Under the pieces are notes generated by a model that made no database searches, was not told the DNA's origin, and saw nothing but the letters and a program-made list of their open reading frames with translations. A DNA stretch of 64,000 nucleotides, from the NCBI RefSeq assembly GCF_947500975.1, contig NZ_CANMUE010000008.1, positions 80,690-144,689 of the forward strand. The letters are read 5' to 3'. This DNA is from an uncultured Polaribacter sp. Lineage in GTDB: Bacteria; Bacteroidota; Bacteroidia; Flavobacteriales; Flavobacteriaceae. Shown piece by piece: positions 1 to 9,235 of the stretch. A program made the position numbers and the translations under genes. Each line of letters opens with the position of its first letter. Position 1 is the first letter of the stretch.

Positions 1-453
1 GCAATTGTTCCAATTAAAAAAGATGATTATTATGTAGCTTCTGGTTACAAAATGAGAATGCATCCTATTTTAAAAATTAATAAATTTCATAAAGGAATGG
101 ACTTTACTGCCGCAACAGGAACTCCAATTTATGCTTCTGGAAATGGAAAAGTAGATAGAGCAGAAAGAAGTACTACTTTTGGTAAAGTGGTTTATATAGA
201 ACATGGTTATGGCTATAAAACTATTTATGCTCATATGAGTAAAATAAAAGTACAAAAAGGAGATGTTGTAAAAAGAGGAGATTTAATTGGTTTTGTTGGT
301 AATACAGGTTTATCTGTTTCACCACATTTACATTATGAAGTTCATAAAAATGGTGTAGCATTAAATCCTCTTAATTTTTATTATGGTAACTTATCTTTAG
401 AAGAATTTGCGGCCTTACAAAAAGCATCAGAAGAGAGTCAATCTTTTGATTAA
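1..453 (+). CDS. M23 family metallopeptidase, C-terminal part (5' end outside window)
   Basis: Zinc endopeptidase of the LytM/M23 type, which cuts peptidoglycan cross-links in the periplasm. The track begins at an internal ATG (52), but the frame is open to base 1 and reads IVPIKKDDYYVASGYKMRMHP, the usual lead-in to the domain, so the gene starts upstream of the window. Visible metal-site motifs are HKGMDF (H-x3-D form of the first motif) and HLHYE (HxH). The ...GTPIYASGNGKV... stretch is the classic M23 beta core. It ends 12 bp before the MerR gene on the same strand, so the two may be cotranscribed. Family assignment is sure; the physiological substrate is not visible. Confidence 0.93.
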   Translation, partial: AIVPIKKDDYYVASGYKMRMHPILKINKFHKGMDFTAATGTPIYASGNGKVDRAERSTTFGKVVYIEHGYGYKTIYAHMSKIKVQKGDVVKRGDLIGFVGNTGLSVSPHLHYEVHKNGVALNPLNFYYGNLSLEEFAALQKASEESQSFD

Positions 454-465
454 TTTATACTATTT

Positions 466-795
466 ATGTACATAGACTTACCCAAAAAAAGATATTATAA
501 AATAGGAGAAGTTGCAAAAGCATTCTCTGTAAATACTTCTTTAATTCGTTTTTGGGAAAAAGAGTTTGATATTATCAAACCAAAAAAAAATGCCAAAGGA
601 AATCGTCTTTTTACGCAAGAAGATATTTCTAACTTTAAGCTCATTTTTAATTTAGTAAAAGAAAGAGGTTTTACATTAGATGGCGCAAAACAAAAATTGA
701 AAAAAAATCCTGAAGGAATTTTTAATAATCACGAAATTATTACCAGATTAGAAACTGTAAAAGCTGAGCTTCAAAAAATAAAAAATCAGCTTTAA
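466..795 (+). CDS. MerR family transcriptional regulator
   Basis: Small (109 aa) DNA-binding protein. Residues about 8-75 form a MerR winged helix-turn-helix: YYKIGEVAKAF, then VNTSLIRFWEKEF and the wing NRLFTQEDI. The C-terminus carries only a short helical dimerisation segment and no recognisable effector domain or cysteine metal site. MerR proteins of this short form sit beside M23 peptidase genes in other flavobacteria (from memory). Target genes are unknown. It follows the M23 gene by 12 bp. Confidence 0.9.
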   Translation: MYIDLPKKRYYKIGEVAKAFSVNTSLIRFWEKEFDIIKPKKNAKGNRLFTQEDISNFKLIFNLVKERGFTLDGAKQKLKKNPEGIFNNHEIITRLETVKAELQKIKNQL

Positions 796-990
796 ACGTT
801 AATTTCCTTTTTTATAAAAATCATAAAACGCTAGCCTTATAATTGAGAATCAGTCAATTTTATAGTGTTAAATATATCTGATTTTATTAAATTACTATGC
901 ATGCATAATATTTTTCATTATATTTGAAAACATTAAAGATGTTTATTTTTAATAATTCACATCAAATATCAATTATAAAACTTCAATATT

Positions 991-2805
991 ATGTCAAAAA
1001 AATATGTAGATATAGAAACACTTAAATATATACTTTATGATGTTCATAAATTAGAAGATTTATTATCAAGAGAAAGATTTCAGGAACATGATTTGGAGTC
1101 GTTAGACATGTTTATAGACTCTGTAAAAGAATTTTCTGATAGAGAATTGCATCCTTATTTTAAAGAAATGGATGAAACTCCAGCTTACCATAAAGACGGA
1201 ACTGTTATTGTTCATGAGCAAGTGCACAAAGTAATGCTGCAATCTGGAGAAATGGGTATTATTTCAGCATGTTTTGATTATGATGATGGAGGTTTACAAA
1301 TTCCAATATCTGCTTTTCAGGCAGCATTATATATTATGGATGCAGCCAACAATCATTTACCTGGTTATCCAAGTTTAACACTTGGTGCTGCAGAATTAAT
1401 TGTTGAATTTGGTAAACAAGAATTAAAAGATATTTATGTTCCAAAAATGCTTTCTGGCGTTTGGGGAGGCACCATGTGTTTAACAGAACCACAAGCAGGT
1501 AGTTCTTTATCTGATATTGTTACAAAAGCAACTCTAACAAATGATGGTTTTTATAAAATTACTGGACAAAAAATATTTATATCCGGAGGTGATAATCAGT
1601 TTTCAGAAAACATAATTCATTTAGTTTTAGCAAGAATTGAAGGTGCTCCAAAAGGCACAAAAGGAATTTCTCTTTTTGTAGTTCCTAAAAACAGATTAAA
1701 AGAAGATGGATCTTTAGAGTATAATGATGTAATGACAGTTGCCGATTTTCAAAAAATGGGTCAAAAAGGATATTGTACAACACATTTAGGTTTTGGAGAT
1801 AATGACGATTGTAGAGGTTGGCTTATAGGTGAAGAACATAAAGGTTTAGCACAAATGTTTTTAATGATGAATGGTGCAAGAATAGCTGTTGGTAGAGGTG
1901 CTGCTGCCATTGCAATGGCAGCTTATAGAACCTCATTACAATATGCAAATGAAAGACCTCAAGGACGAAAACTATCTGCAAACGGAAAGAAAAACCCTAC
2001 TGAAAAACAGAGTTTAATTATAGAACATCCAGATGTTAGAAGAATGTTACTATTACAAAAATCAATAGTAGAAGGTTCTTTAAGTTTGGTAATGTTAGCA
2101 TCAAAATATCATGATATTCTTACTACCGCAACTTCTAAAGAAGAAAAAGAAAAATATCATTTATTATTAGAAATGATTATTCCTATCGTAAAAACTTATC
2201 CTTCAGAAGCAGGTGCAGAATCTGTTGATAATGGGTTACAAATTTTAGGTGGCTATGGGTTTTGTACCGATTTTTCTTTACAGCAATATTATAGAGATAT
2301 CAGAATTTCTGCTTTATACGAAGGTACAACAGGAATTCAATCACAAGATTTATTAGGTAGAAAAGTACCAATGCAAAATGGTAAAGCACTAAAATTATTA
2401 GCTGCAGAAATTATGCAAACAATAATAATTGCTTCTAAAGATGATGAATTAAAAGACTATGCTACTATTTTGGGTGATAAATTAAAAAACTCTCAAAAAG
2501 TATTAGAGCATTTAATGCCTTTTGCTATGAAAGGAAATTATGAACGCTATTTAGCAGATGCTAATTTATTTATGGAATATATGAGTATTGTTGTTTTAGG
2601 ATGGTTATGGTTAGAAATGGCTGTAGATTCTAAAAATCAATTAAACAATGCTGATAAAAAATATTCAAAAACCTTTTATGAAAGTAAAATTCATACCATG
2701 AAATTCTACTTTAAATATGAAGTTCCAAAAACAAATTCATTAGCCGAATCTTTAATGAGTGATGAGGTTTTAACGATCAAAAAAGACAAAGAATATATTA
2801 TATAA
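991..2805 (+). CDS. Acyl-CoA dehydrogenase, long form (DmdC/FadE-like)
   Basis: FAD-dependent acyl-CoA dehydrogenase (604 aa) that introduces an alpha-beta double bond in an acyl-CoA. The long length and C-terminal extension after the usual three domains match the group containing DmdC and related enzymes. The middle domain has MCLTEPQAGSSLSD and GQKIFISGGD; the catalytic glutamate is probably E444 in YEGTTGIQ. The C-terminal ~130 residues form the extra helical domain. Its stop shares a base with the next ATG (taATG), implying translational coupling to the SDR. Substrate chain type cannot be read from the sequence; DMSP-derived substrates are possible but unproven. Confidence 0.9.
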   Translation: MSKKYVDIETLKYILYDVHKLEDLLSRERFQEHDLESLDMFIDSVKEFSDRELHPYFKEMDETPAYHKDGTVIVHEQVHKVMLQSGEMGIISACFDYDDGGLQIPISAFQAALYIMDAANNHLPGYPSLTLGAAELIVEFGKQELKDIYVPKMLSGVWGGTMCLTEPQAGSSLSDIVTKATLTNDGFYKITGQKIFISGGDNQFSENIIHLVLARIEGAPKGTKGISLFVVPKNRLKEDGSLEYNDVMTVADFQKMGQKGYCTTHLGFGDNDDCRGWLIGEEHKGLAQMFLMMNGARIAVGRGAAAIAMAAYRTSLQYANERPQGRKLSANGKKNPTEKQSLIIEHPDVRRMLLLQKSIVEGSLSLVMLASKYHDILTTATSKEEKEKYHLLLEMIIPIVKTYPSEAGAESVDNGLQILGGYGFCTDFSLQQYYRDIRISALYEGTTGIQSQDLLGRKVPMQNGKALKLLAAEIMQTIIIASKDDELKDYATILGDKLKNSQKVLEHLMPFAMKGNYERYLADANLFMEYMSIVVLGWLWLEMAVDSKNQLNNADKKYSKTFYESKIHTMKFYFKYEVPKTNSLAESLMSDEVLTIKKDKEYII

Positions 2806-3578
2806 TGAATATAAAACAACAATTTAATTTAGAAGGTAAAGTTGCTATTATTACAGGTTCAAGTAAAGGAATTGGAAAAGCAATTGCAAAAGGTTTAGCC
2901 CAAAATGGTGCACAAGTTATTATCTCTAGTAGAAGTCAAGAAGCCTGTGATGAAGTTGTAAAAGAGTTTATAGCTGAAGGATTAAAAGCTACAGGAATTG
3001 CTTGCCATATAGGAAAAGAAGATCAACGAAAAAACTTAGTTTCTAAAGCATTAGAAGCTTTTGGCAGAATTGATATTCTAGTAAATAATGCAGCTATAAA
3101 TCCAGTTTTTGGACCCATTGAAGATGTAGATCCAGCAATTTTTGATAAAATTATGGATGTGAATGTAAAAGCTCCTTGGAGTTTATCAAACTTAGTATTA
3201 CCACATTTTAAAGCAAATAAAAACGGAAGTATTATTAATATTGCCTCAGTAGAATCTTTAACGCCAGGTTTTGGGTTAGGTATTTACAGCACAAGTAAAG
3301 CTGCAATTTTAATGCTTACAAAAAATCAAGCAAAAGAATGGGGTCAACATGGTGTTAAAGCAAATGCAATTTGTCCTGGCTTAATAAAAACAAAATTCAG
3401 TGCTGCACTTTGGCAAAATGAAAAAATACTCGGCAAAATTAAAAAAACATTACCAAGCCAAAGAATGGGAATGCCAGAAGAAATGGTAGGTTTAGCTTGT
3501 TTATTAGCTTCTGATGCGGGTAATTATATGACAGGTGGTGTTTATACTGCTGATGGAGGTTATATGATTGCTGGATAA
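2805..3578 (+). CDS. SDR family NAD(P)-dependent oxidoreductase
   Basis: Classical short-chain dehydrogenase/reductase, 257 aa. The nucleotide-binding motif is TGSSKGIG near the N-terminus, with the structural NNAA motif (NNAAINP). The catalytic Ser148, Tyr161 and Lys165 are all present (YSTSK). PG-motif (CPGLIKT) and C-terminal DGGY are also typical. Lying inside an acyl-CoA dehydrogenase operon it most likely oxidises a hydroxyacyl-CoA or hydroxy acid intermediate, which is inference from context. Overlaps the upstream stop by one base; 89 bp separate it from the next gene. Confidence 0.92.
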   Translation: MNIKQQFNLEGKVAIITGSSKGIGKAIAKGLAQNGAQVIISSRSQEACDEVVKEFIAEGLKATGIACHIGKEDQRKNLVSKALEAFGRIDILVNNAAINPVFGPIEDVDPAIFDKIMDVNVKAPWSLSNLVLPHFKANKNGSIINIASVESLTPGFGLGIYSTSKAAILMLTKNQAKEWGQHGVKANAICPGLIKTKFSAALWQNEKILGKIKKTLPSQRMGMPEEMVGLACLLASDAGNYMTGGVYTADGGYMIAG

Positions 3579-3667
3579 TTTTTTAAACACTAGATAGAAA
3601 AATAGTTTCACGATTTTATGTACTCTAAGCTTCTATATGGTGATAATAGTGCAAATAAAATTAAACT

Positions 3668-4882
3668 ATGAACTTCGAACACACAAGTAAATCACTAGAA
3701 ATACAACAAAAACTAACCGCTTTTATCCAAGAACACATTGTTCCTGTAGAAGAAGAGTATATAGCTTTTCAAGCAGATAAAAATAATATGTGGAAGCGTT
3801 TTCCAAAGATAGAAACGCTAAAACAAAAAGCAAAAGATGCTGGCTTATGGAATCTTTTTTTACCAAAAGATTATGGAGATTTAAGTCCAGGTTTAACCAA
3901 TTTAGAATACGCTCCTTTAGCTGAAATAATGGGGCGAAAAATATGGATTTCAGAAATTTTTAATTGTTCTGCACCAGATACAGGAAACATGGAAGTATTA
4001 GCAAAATATGGAAATGAAGCACAAAAAAAACAATGGTTAGCTCCTTTAATGAATGGAGAAATTCGTTCAGCATTTTTAATGACAGAACCACAAGTAGCTT
4101 CTTCAGATGCTACTAATATAGAAACTTCAATTGTTTTAGATGGTAATGAATATTTAATTAATGGAAGAAAATGGTGGTCTTCTGGTGCAATGGATCCACA
4201 TTGTAAAATAGCTATTATTATGGGTAAAACTGACCCAAATGCACATAGACATCAACAACAAAGTATGGTTTTGGTTCCTATGGATACTCCTGGATTAAAA
4301 ATTATAAGACCACTTTCTATTTTAGGTTTTTATGATTCTCCTGAAGGACACGCAGAAATTGAATTAAACAATGTTAGAGTTCCGAAAGAAAACTTAATTT
4401 TAGGAGAAGGACGAGGTTTTGAAATAGCACAAGGGCGTTTAGGACCTGGTAGAATTCATCACTGCATGCGTTTAGTAGGAATTGCACAATATGCATTAGA
4501 AACAATGTCCAAGAGAACTTTAGAAAGGGAAACTTTTGGAAAAAAATTTTATGAATATAGTAGCATCAGACACGATATAGCAAAATCCGCTTGCGAAATT
4601 GAACAAGCACGTTTACTAACTCTTTCTGCTGCTGCAAAAATGGATAACAAAGGGAATAAAGAAGCAAAAGATATTATTGCAATGATAAAAATTGTAGCTC
4701 CAAATATGGCTTTAAAAGTAATTGATAGAGCTATGCAAATTTTAGGCGGAAAAGGTGTTGGTCCAGATACTTATTTACCACATTATTTTGCCATTGCAAG
4801 GATGTTGCGTTTGGCAGATGGTCCAGATGAAGTACACATGTATCAACTAGGAAAAAGTTGTATTAAAAAATATGGAAGTTAG
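3668..4882 (+). CDS. Acyl-CoA dehydrogenase, ACAD10/11-like
   Basis: Second acyl-CoA dehydrogenase family flavoprotein of the operon (404 aa, single complete ACAD fold). Motifs: [15 protein letters not shown] (FAD/substrate loop), [18 protein letters not shown] and, near residue 384, LADGPDEVH, a form typical of the ACAD10/11 subgroup rather than short-chain fatty acyl-CoA dehydrogenases. Only two bases separate it from the APH-like kinase gene, a pairing that recalls the ACAD-kinase fusions of animal ACAD10/ACAD11 and the separate LvaA/LvaC proteins of Pseudomonas levulinate catabolism. The ACAD family is certain, the subgroup probable. Confidence 0.9.
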   Translation: MNFEHTSKSLEIQQKLTAFIQEHIVPVEEEYIAFQADKNNMWKRFPKIETLKQKAKDAGLWNLFLPKDYGDLSPGLTNLEYAPLAEIMGRKIWISEIFNCSAPDTGNMEVLAKYGNEAQKKQWLAPLMNGEIRSAFLMTEPQVASSDATNIETSIVLDGNEYLINGRKWWSSGAMDPHCKIAIIMGKTDPNAHRHQQQSMVLVPMDTPGLKIIRPLSILGFYDSPEGHAEIELNNVRVPKENLILGEGRGFEIAQGRLGPGRIHHCMRLVGIAQYALETMSKRTLERETFGKKFYEYSSIRHDIAKSACEIEQARLLTLSAAAKMDNKGNKEAKDIIAMIKIVAPNMALKVIDRAMQILGGKGVGPDTYLPHYFAIARMLRLADGPDEVHMYQLGKSCIKKYGS

Positions 4883-4884
4883 AA

Positions 4885-5943
4885 ATGAGCAATCAAAAAG
4901 TAAGAAAAGGTGAGGAATTACCTGATATTCCTTTAAAAAAATATTTAAAAGAAATCAATTTAATTAATTCAGTTGAAAGTGAGTTGTTTGTACAACAATT
5001 TACAAACGGGTATTCTAACTTAACTTATTTACTACAAATAGAAAATAAAGAATATGTTTTAAGAAAACCACCAAAAGGCGCTATCAAAAGAGGTCATGAC
5101 ATGAGTCGTGAATTCAAAGTACAAAATAGTGTTCATAAAGTGTTTTCCAAAGCTCCAAAAATGTATGCTTTTTGTAATGATGAAACTATTTTAGGAAGTG
5201 ATTTTTACATCATGAAAAAAAAGGAAGGTGTTATTTTAAACTTTAAAGAAGCAAAACAAAGAAACATTAAACCATCATCATATAAAACAATTGCAAACTC
5301 ATGGTTAGACACTTTAGTCGAATTACATAAAGTAGATTATAATGCCGTTGGTTTGGGTAATTTAGGTAAACCTGAAGGCTATGTAGAAAGGCAGGTTTCT
5401 AACTGGGGAAAACAATATTTAAAAGCCAAAACTGATGAATATCATGAAGCAGAAATGGTGATAAATTGGATGAAAGAACATCAACCAAAAAAATACGATC
5501 ATTGTTTAATTCACAATGATTTTAAATATGACAATGTTGTTTTTAAAGATGATTCTTGGCAAGAAGTTTCAGCCGTTTTAGATTGGGAAATGGCAACTTT
5601 AGGAGATCCTCTAATGGATTTAGGAACTGCTTTGGGTTATTGGACAGTTGCCTCAGATCATGATTTTGTAAAGCAAGGAATCCCTTCACCAACTGTTTTT
5701 GAAGGCAATCCTATTAGAAGTAAAATTGCTCAAATGTATGCAGAAAAATCAGGCAGAAATTTAGATAATTTAGTTTTCTATTATGTGTTTGGATTATTCA
5801 AAATTGCAGTAATAGCACAACAAATTTATTATAGATATGATAAAGGATGGACAACAGATTCTCGTTTTGCTAACCTAAATAAAGCCGCAGAATTGTGTTG
5901 TAAATTGGCATTAAAAGCTATTAAAACTAATAAAATAGATTAA
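4885..5943 (+). CDS. APH-fold phosphotransferase (ACAD10/11 kinase-domain-like)
   Basis: Aminoglycoside-phosphotransferase-like kinase, 352 aa. The nucleotide/lysine region YVLRKPPKG is followed by the catalytic loop HNDFKYDN (H210, catalytic D212, N217) and the metal-binding LDWEMATLGDP (D233). This form, with RKPP and LDWEMATLGDPL, is the acyl-CoA-dehydrogenase-associated branch, not antibiotic-resistance enzymes. Known members phosphorylate the hydroxyl of 4-hydroxyacyl-CoA so that a partner dehydrogenase-like enzyme can eliminate phosphate. Starts 2 bp after the ACAD gene; its last bases overlap the convergent HIT gene by 4 bp. Confidence 0.88.
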   Translation: MSNQKVRKGEELPDIPLKKYLKEINLINSVESELFVQQFTNGYSNLTYLLQIENKEYVLRKPPKGAIKRGHDMSREFKVQNSVHKVFSKAPKMYAFCNDETILGSDFYIMKKKEGVILNFKEAKQRNIKPSSYKTIANSWLDTLVELHKVDYNAVGLGNLGKPEGYVERQVSNWGKQYLKAKTDEYHEAEMVINWMKEHQPKKYDHCLIHNDFKYDNVVFKDDSWQEVSAVLDWEMATLGDPLMDLGTALGYWTVASDHDFVKQGIPSPTVFEGNPIRSKIAQMYAEKSGRNLDNLVFYYVFGLFKIAVIAQQIYYRYDKGWTTDSRFANLNKAAELCCKLALKAIKTNKID

Positions 5944-6329
5944 ATAAAATTATTAGAAATACTCTTTGCTAAACTAACAAATTCATCATTTGTTAATTTT
6001 ACTTTTTTAGTAAACTGAATATCCGCCATTTCATTTAAAGGAATTAAATGAACATGTACATGAGGCACTTCTAAACCAATAACACTCATCCCTACTCTTT
6101 TACAAGGCACAGTTTTTTCAATTGCTTTTGCAATTCTGAAAGAAAAATCCATTAAATTTTTATACTCCTCTTTTGATAAATCAAAAATCTTATCCTCTTC
6201 TTTTTTAGGAACCACTAAAGTATGCCCCTTTGCATTTGGATTAATGTCTAAAAAAGCAATAAAATTATCATCTTCGGCAACTTTATAACTTGGTATTTCT
6301 CCTGTAATTATTTTGGTAAATATGCTCAT
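5940..6329 (-). CDS. HIT family hydrolase
   Basis: Histidine-triad nucleotide-binding protein of 129 aa, HINT/FHIT type. The signature HVHVHLIP supplies the His triad with the catalytic middle histidine; the N-terminal FTKIITGEIPSYKVAEDD and DINPNAKGHTLVVPK are family hallmarks. Usual chemistry is hydrolysis of nucleoside phosphoramidates or dinucleoside polyphosphates. It lies downstream of greA on the same strand with a 78-bp gap and overlaps the 3' end of the convergent kinase gene by 4 bp. Confidence 0.95.
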   Translation of the reverse strand: MSIFTKIITGEIPSYKVAEDDNFIAFLDINPNAKGHTLVVPKKEEDKIFDLSKEEYKNLMDFSFRIAKAIEKTVPCKRVGMSVIGLEVPHVHVHLIPLNEMADIQFTKKVKLTNDEFVSLAKSISNNFI

Positions 6330-6407
6330 TTTTCAGTTTTAACTATCATTTTGGTGTAAAAAAGACACTATTTTTTCACACTTTATGGTAATAATTTTTC
6401 TATTCTT

Positions 6408-6881
6408 TTACCTAGAAATTTCAACGATTTCAAATTTCATAATCCCACTAGGAACTTGAATTTCTGCGATTTCTCCAACTTTTTTACCTAATAAACCTTT
6501 ACCAATTGGTGAGTTTACAGACAATTTTCCATTTCTAACATCAGTTTCAGAATCTGCAACCAACCTATAAGAGAATTCCATGCCATTAACTGTATTCTTA
6601 ATTTTTACATTAGAATGAATTAATACTTTAGAAGTATCTAATTGACTTTCATCTAAAATACGAGCATTAGCAACTACGTTTTTTAATTTTGCAATTTTAA
6701 ACTCTAAATGAGATTGCTCTTCTTTTGCTGCATGATATTCAGCATTCTCACTCAAATCACCTTTATCTCTTGCATCAGCAATTTCTTGTGTTACCCTTGG
6801 ACGCTCAACTTGCTCTAATTGATGCAATTCATCCTTCAACTTTTTTAATCCTTCTGCAGAATAATAAGAAATTTCACTCAT
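6408..6881 (-). CDS. greA: Transcription elongation factor GreA
   Basis: Rescues backtracked RNA polymerase by stimulating cleavage of the nascent RNA 3' end. The 157-aa length fits. The N-terminal coiled coil contains the acidic tip sequence ARDKGDLSENAEYHAAKEEQ, where the D and E of the loop coordinate the catalytic Mg2+. The C-terminal domain ends in SPIGKGLLGKKVGEIAEIQVP, which is diagnostic. It is followed by the HIT gene, a pairing common in flavobacteria. A 193-bp gap upstream separates it from the divergent Rieske-like lipoprotein. Confidence 0.97.
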   Translation of the reverse strand: MSEISYYSAEGLKKLKDELHQLEQVERPRVTQEIADARDKGDLSENAEYHAAKEEQSHLEFKIAKLKNVVANARILDESQLDTSKVLIHSNVKIKNTVNGMEFSYRLVADSETDVRNGKLSVNSPIGKGLLGKKVGEIAEIQVPSGIMKFEIVEISR

Positions 6882-7021
6882 TTTTATTTTATTTTATTTA
6901 TTACTTTCTTTAACAAACATTTCAATTTATTATTTAAAGAAAAATATCTAGTATTTTAAAAAACGTAACGATGGTTTTAAATCAAAAATCCCATTACCTT
7001 AATAGGAATGAGATTGTTATA

Positions 7022-7029
7022 CAAATGTA
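7022..7029 (-). promoter_or_regulatory. Candidate -7 element for greA
   Basis: On the minus strand the bases read TACATTTG, a perfect match to the Bacteroidetes -7 consensus TAnnTTTG. It lies about 140 bp before the greA start, so the leader would be long, and I see no good TTTG at the -33 spacing. Weak support. Confidence 0.35.
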
Positions 7030-7074
7030 CAAAATAATTGTAACTTGTCATCGTTTTAAAAAAAACTGTTTTAT

Positions 7075-7494
7075 ATGATATTTAAGAAAATAACCTTTTT
7101 TTTTATGTTAATTTCTCTTTTGAGCTGCTCAGATAATAGCGCACTACAAAATTGTATTCAAACTTTACCAATAAATATTGCTACAGATTTAAACAATCCT
7201 GAATTGATAAACGCACAAACCCCTGGAGGTTCTGCTAACATTTCTGGTGGTAATAAAGGTATTTTATTATTTAATAAAAACGGAACTGATTTTGTAGCCT
7301 TTGATAAACTTTGCCCTAATGATGCTTGTACTACTCCAATGACCTTTGAAAACAGATTATTAAAATGTTCTTGTGATCAAAGCACCTATAGTGTAGATTT
7401 TGGGGGAGCCCCTCAAACCGATGGTTTTATATGCCCGGCAATTGAGTATAGAGTTACAAAAACTGGAACTACAATTCGAATCAGCAATTTTTAA
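7075..7494 (+). CDS. Rieske-like lipoprotein lacking the histidine ligands
   Basis: A 139-aa probable lipoprotein: signal peptide plus lipobox LLSCS (Cys17). The rest has the layout of a Rieske domain: a first loop KLCPNDAC and a second loop LKCSCDQSTYSV, where true Rieske proteins have CTHxGC and CPCHGSxF. Cysteines are kept but both cluster histidines are replaced (Asn and Asp), so a normal [2Fe-2S] Rieske cluster is unlikely. Upstream of purK on the same strand with its own gap. Probably a conserved flavobacterial surface or periplasmic protein of unknown role. Confidence 0.7.
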   Translation: MIFKKITFFFMLISLLSCSDNSALQNCIQTLPINIATDLNNPELINAQTPGGSANISGGNKGILLFNKNGTDFVAFDKLCPNDACTTPMTFENRLLKCSCDQSTYSVDFGGAPQTDGFICPAIEYRVTKTGTTIRISNF

Positions 7495-7517
7495 TAGTTT
7501 CTTAAGCTAGAGTTGAT

Positions 7518-7525
7518 TATTTTTG
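7518..7525 (+). promoter_or_regulatory. Candidate -7 element for purK
   Basis: TATTTTTG matches TAnnTTTG exactly and would place transcription start near 7532, about 16 nt before the GTG start of purK. No clear TTTG was seen at the -33 position. Confidence 0.5.
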
Positions 7526-7547
7526 TCGAAACACAACAATATTAAAC

Positions 7548-8705
7548 GTGAAAAATTATTTCTCTTCTGATTTTAAATTAGGTATTTTAGGTGGTGGTCA
7601 ACTAGGTAGAATGCTTCTAACAGAAACTCAAAAATTTGATATCCATACATCTATTTTAGATTCCAATAAAAATGCACCATGTGCAGAAATTTGCAACCAT
7701 TTTGAAATTGGAGATTTACTAGATTTTGATGCAGTTTATAACTTTGGTAAAACTGTAGATGTATTAACTATTGAAATAGAAAATGTAAATATTGATGCTT
7801 TAGATAAACTAGAATCTGAAGGATTAACAATCTATCCAAAACCAAAGAATTTAAGAGTAATACAAAGTAAAGCAAGTCAAAAAAACTTTTATTTTGATCA
7901 TAAAATACCAACTGCTCCTTTTTCTCATTTTGCCTATTTAGAAGAGTTAGTTCTTTGTTTAGAAAGTGAAATTATTAATTTTCCATTTGTTTGGAAAGCT
8001 GCACGTTTTGGGTATGACGGTAATGGAGTTAAAATTGTTAGAAATTTTTCTGATTTAGACACACTACCAAATGTTGAATGTATTACGGAACAATTAATTC
8101 CTTTTAAAAATGAATTAGCCGTAATTGTTGCCAGAAATACTGATGGAGAAACAAAAACATATCCTGTTGTTGAAATGGAGTTTCATCCAGAAGCCAACCA
8201 AGTAGAATATGTAATTTGCCCCGCAAGAATTGGTGAAAGTGTTGCCAAAAAAGCCCAAAAAGTTGCTTTAAAAGTAGTTGAAAAACTAGATTTTGTTGGT
8301 TTATTAGCGGTTGAAATGTTTCAAACAGAAACCAATGAAATTTTGGTAAATGAAGTTGCTCCAAGACCGCATAATTCTGGTCATTACTCTATTGAAGCAA
8401 GTTATATCAACCAGTTTGAACAACATTTACGATCTATTTTAAACCTTCCTTTAGGAAATACGGAAAGTAAAGTTGCCGGAATTATGGTAAACTTAGTAGG
8501 TGAAGAAGGTTTTTCTGGCGATGTAGTTTATCAAAATATAAATAATATTTTAAAAATTGATGGAGTAACACCTCATATTTATGGTAAAAAAGAAACACGT
8601 CCGTTTAGAAAAATGGGGCATGTAACCATTGTAAATAAAGATATTGACACTGCAAGAAAGATTGCACAAAAAGTAAAAGAAACAATTAGAGTAATTAGTA
8701 AGTAA
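7548..8705 (+). CDS. purK: N5-carboxyaminoimidazole ribonucleotide synthase PurK
   Basis: ATP-grasp enzyme of de novo purine synthesis making N5-CAIR from AIR, bicarbonate and ATP. N-terminal KLGILGGGQLGRMLL is the PurK signature; the ATP-grasp core has FPFVWKAARFGYDGNGV and the metal-binding NEVAPRPHNSGHYSIEA. The start codon is GTG at 7548 (KNYFSSDFKLGI follows); no earlier in-frame start looks better. PurE begins two bases after the stop, so the two consecutive pathway steps form an operon. Confidence 0.97.
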   Translation: MKNYFSSDFKLGILGGGQLGRMLLTETQKFDIHTSILDSNKNAPCAEICNHFEIGDLLDFDAVYNFGKTVDVLTIEIENVNIDALDKLESEGLTIYPKPKNLRVIQSKASQKNFYFDHKIPTAPFSHFAYLEELVLCLESEIINFPFVWKAARFGYDGNGVKIVRNFSDLDTLPNVECITEQLIPFKNELAVIVARNTDGETKTYPVVEMEFHPEANQVEYVICPARIGESVAKKAQKVALKVVEKLDFVGLLAVEMFQTETNEILVNEVAPRPHNSGHYSIEASYINQFEQHLRSILNLPLGNTESKVAGIMVNLVGEEGFSGDVVYQNINNILKIDGVTPHIYGKKETRPFRKMGHVTIVNKDIDTARKIAQKVKETIRVISK

Positions 8706-8707
8706 TT

Positions 8708-9187
8708 ATGGTAGGAATAATAATGGGAAGTGATTCTGATCTTCCAATAATGCAAGAAGCAATAGATATTTTAGAAAGTTTTGATATTCAAATTGAAGTA
8801 GATATTGTGTCTGCTCATAGAACTCCAGAAAAATTAGTAAACTATTCTAAAAATGCACATCTAAGAGGAATAAAAGTAATAATTGCAGGCGCTGGAGGTG
8901 CAGCTCATTTACCAGGAATGGTAGCAAGTATGAGTCCTTTACCAATAATTGGTGTACCTGTAAAAAGTAGAAATTCTATTGATGGTTGGGATTCTGTATT
9001 GTCTATTTTACAAATGCCTGGTGGTGTTCCTGTTGCAACTGTAGCTTTAGATGGTGCAAAAAACGCAGGTATTTTAGCTGCCCAAATTATTGGCGCTTCT
9101 GATAAATGCGTTTTAGACAAAATTATTGCTTACAAAGAAGGATTGAAATTAAAGGTTGAAAAAGCTTCTGAACGTGTAAGAAAATAA
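8708..9187 (+). CDS. purE: N5-carboxyaminoimidazole ribonucleotide mutase PurE
   Basis: Class I PurE converts N5-CAIR to CAIR, the step after PurK. Motifs include GIIMGSDSDLPIM, the SAHRTPE segment with the catalytic histidine, and AGAGGAAHLPGMVAS. Length 159 aa is standard for the class I enzyme. Cytosolic, expected to be an octamer by family. It sits 2 bp downstream of purK and is probably translated with it. Confidence 0.98.
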   Translation: MVGIIMGSDSDLPIMQEAIDILESFDIQIEVDIVSAHRTPEKLVNYSKNAHLRGIKVIIAGAGGAAHLPGMVASMSPLPIIGVPVKSRNSIDGWDSVLSILQMPGGVPVATVALDGAKNAGILAAQIIGASDKCVLDKIIAYKEGLKLKVEKASERVRK

Positions 9188-9235
9188 CATTTTTTACAAT
9201 TACACTTTTCAACAATTAAACAAATATACATTTTG

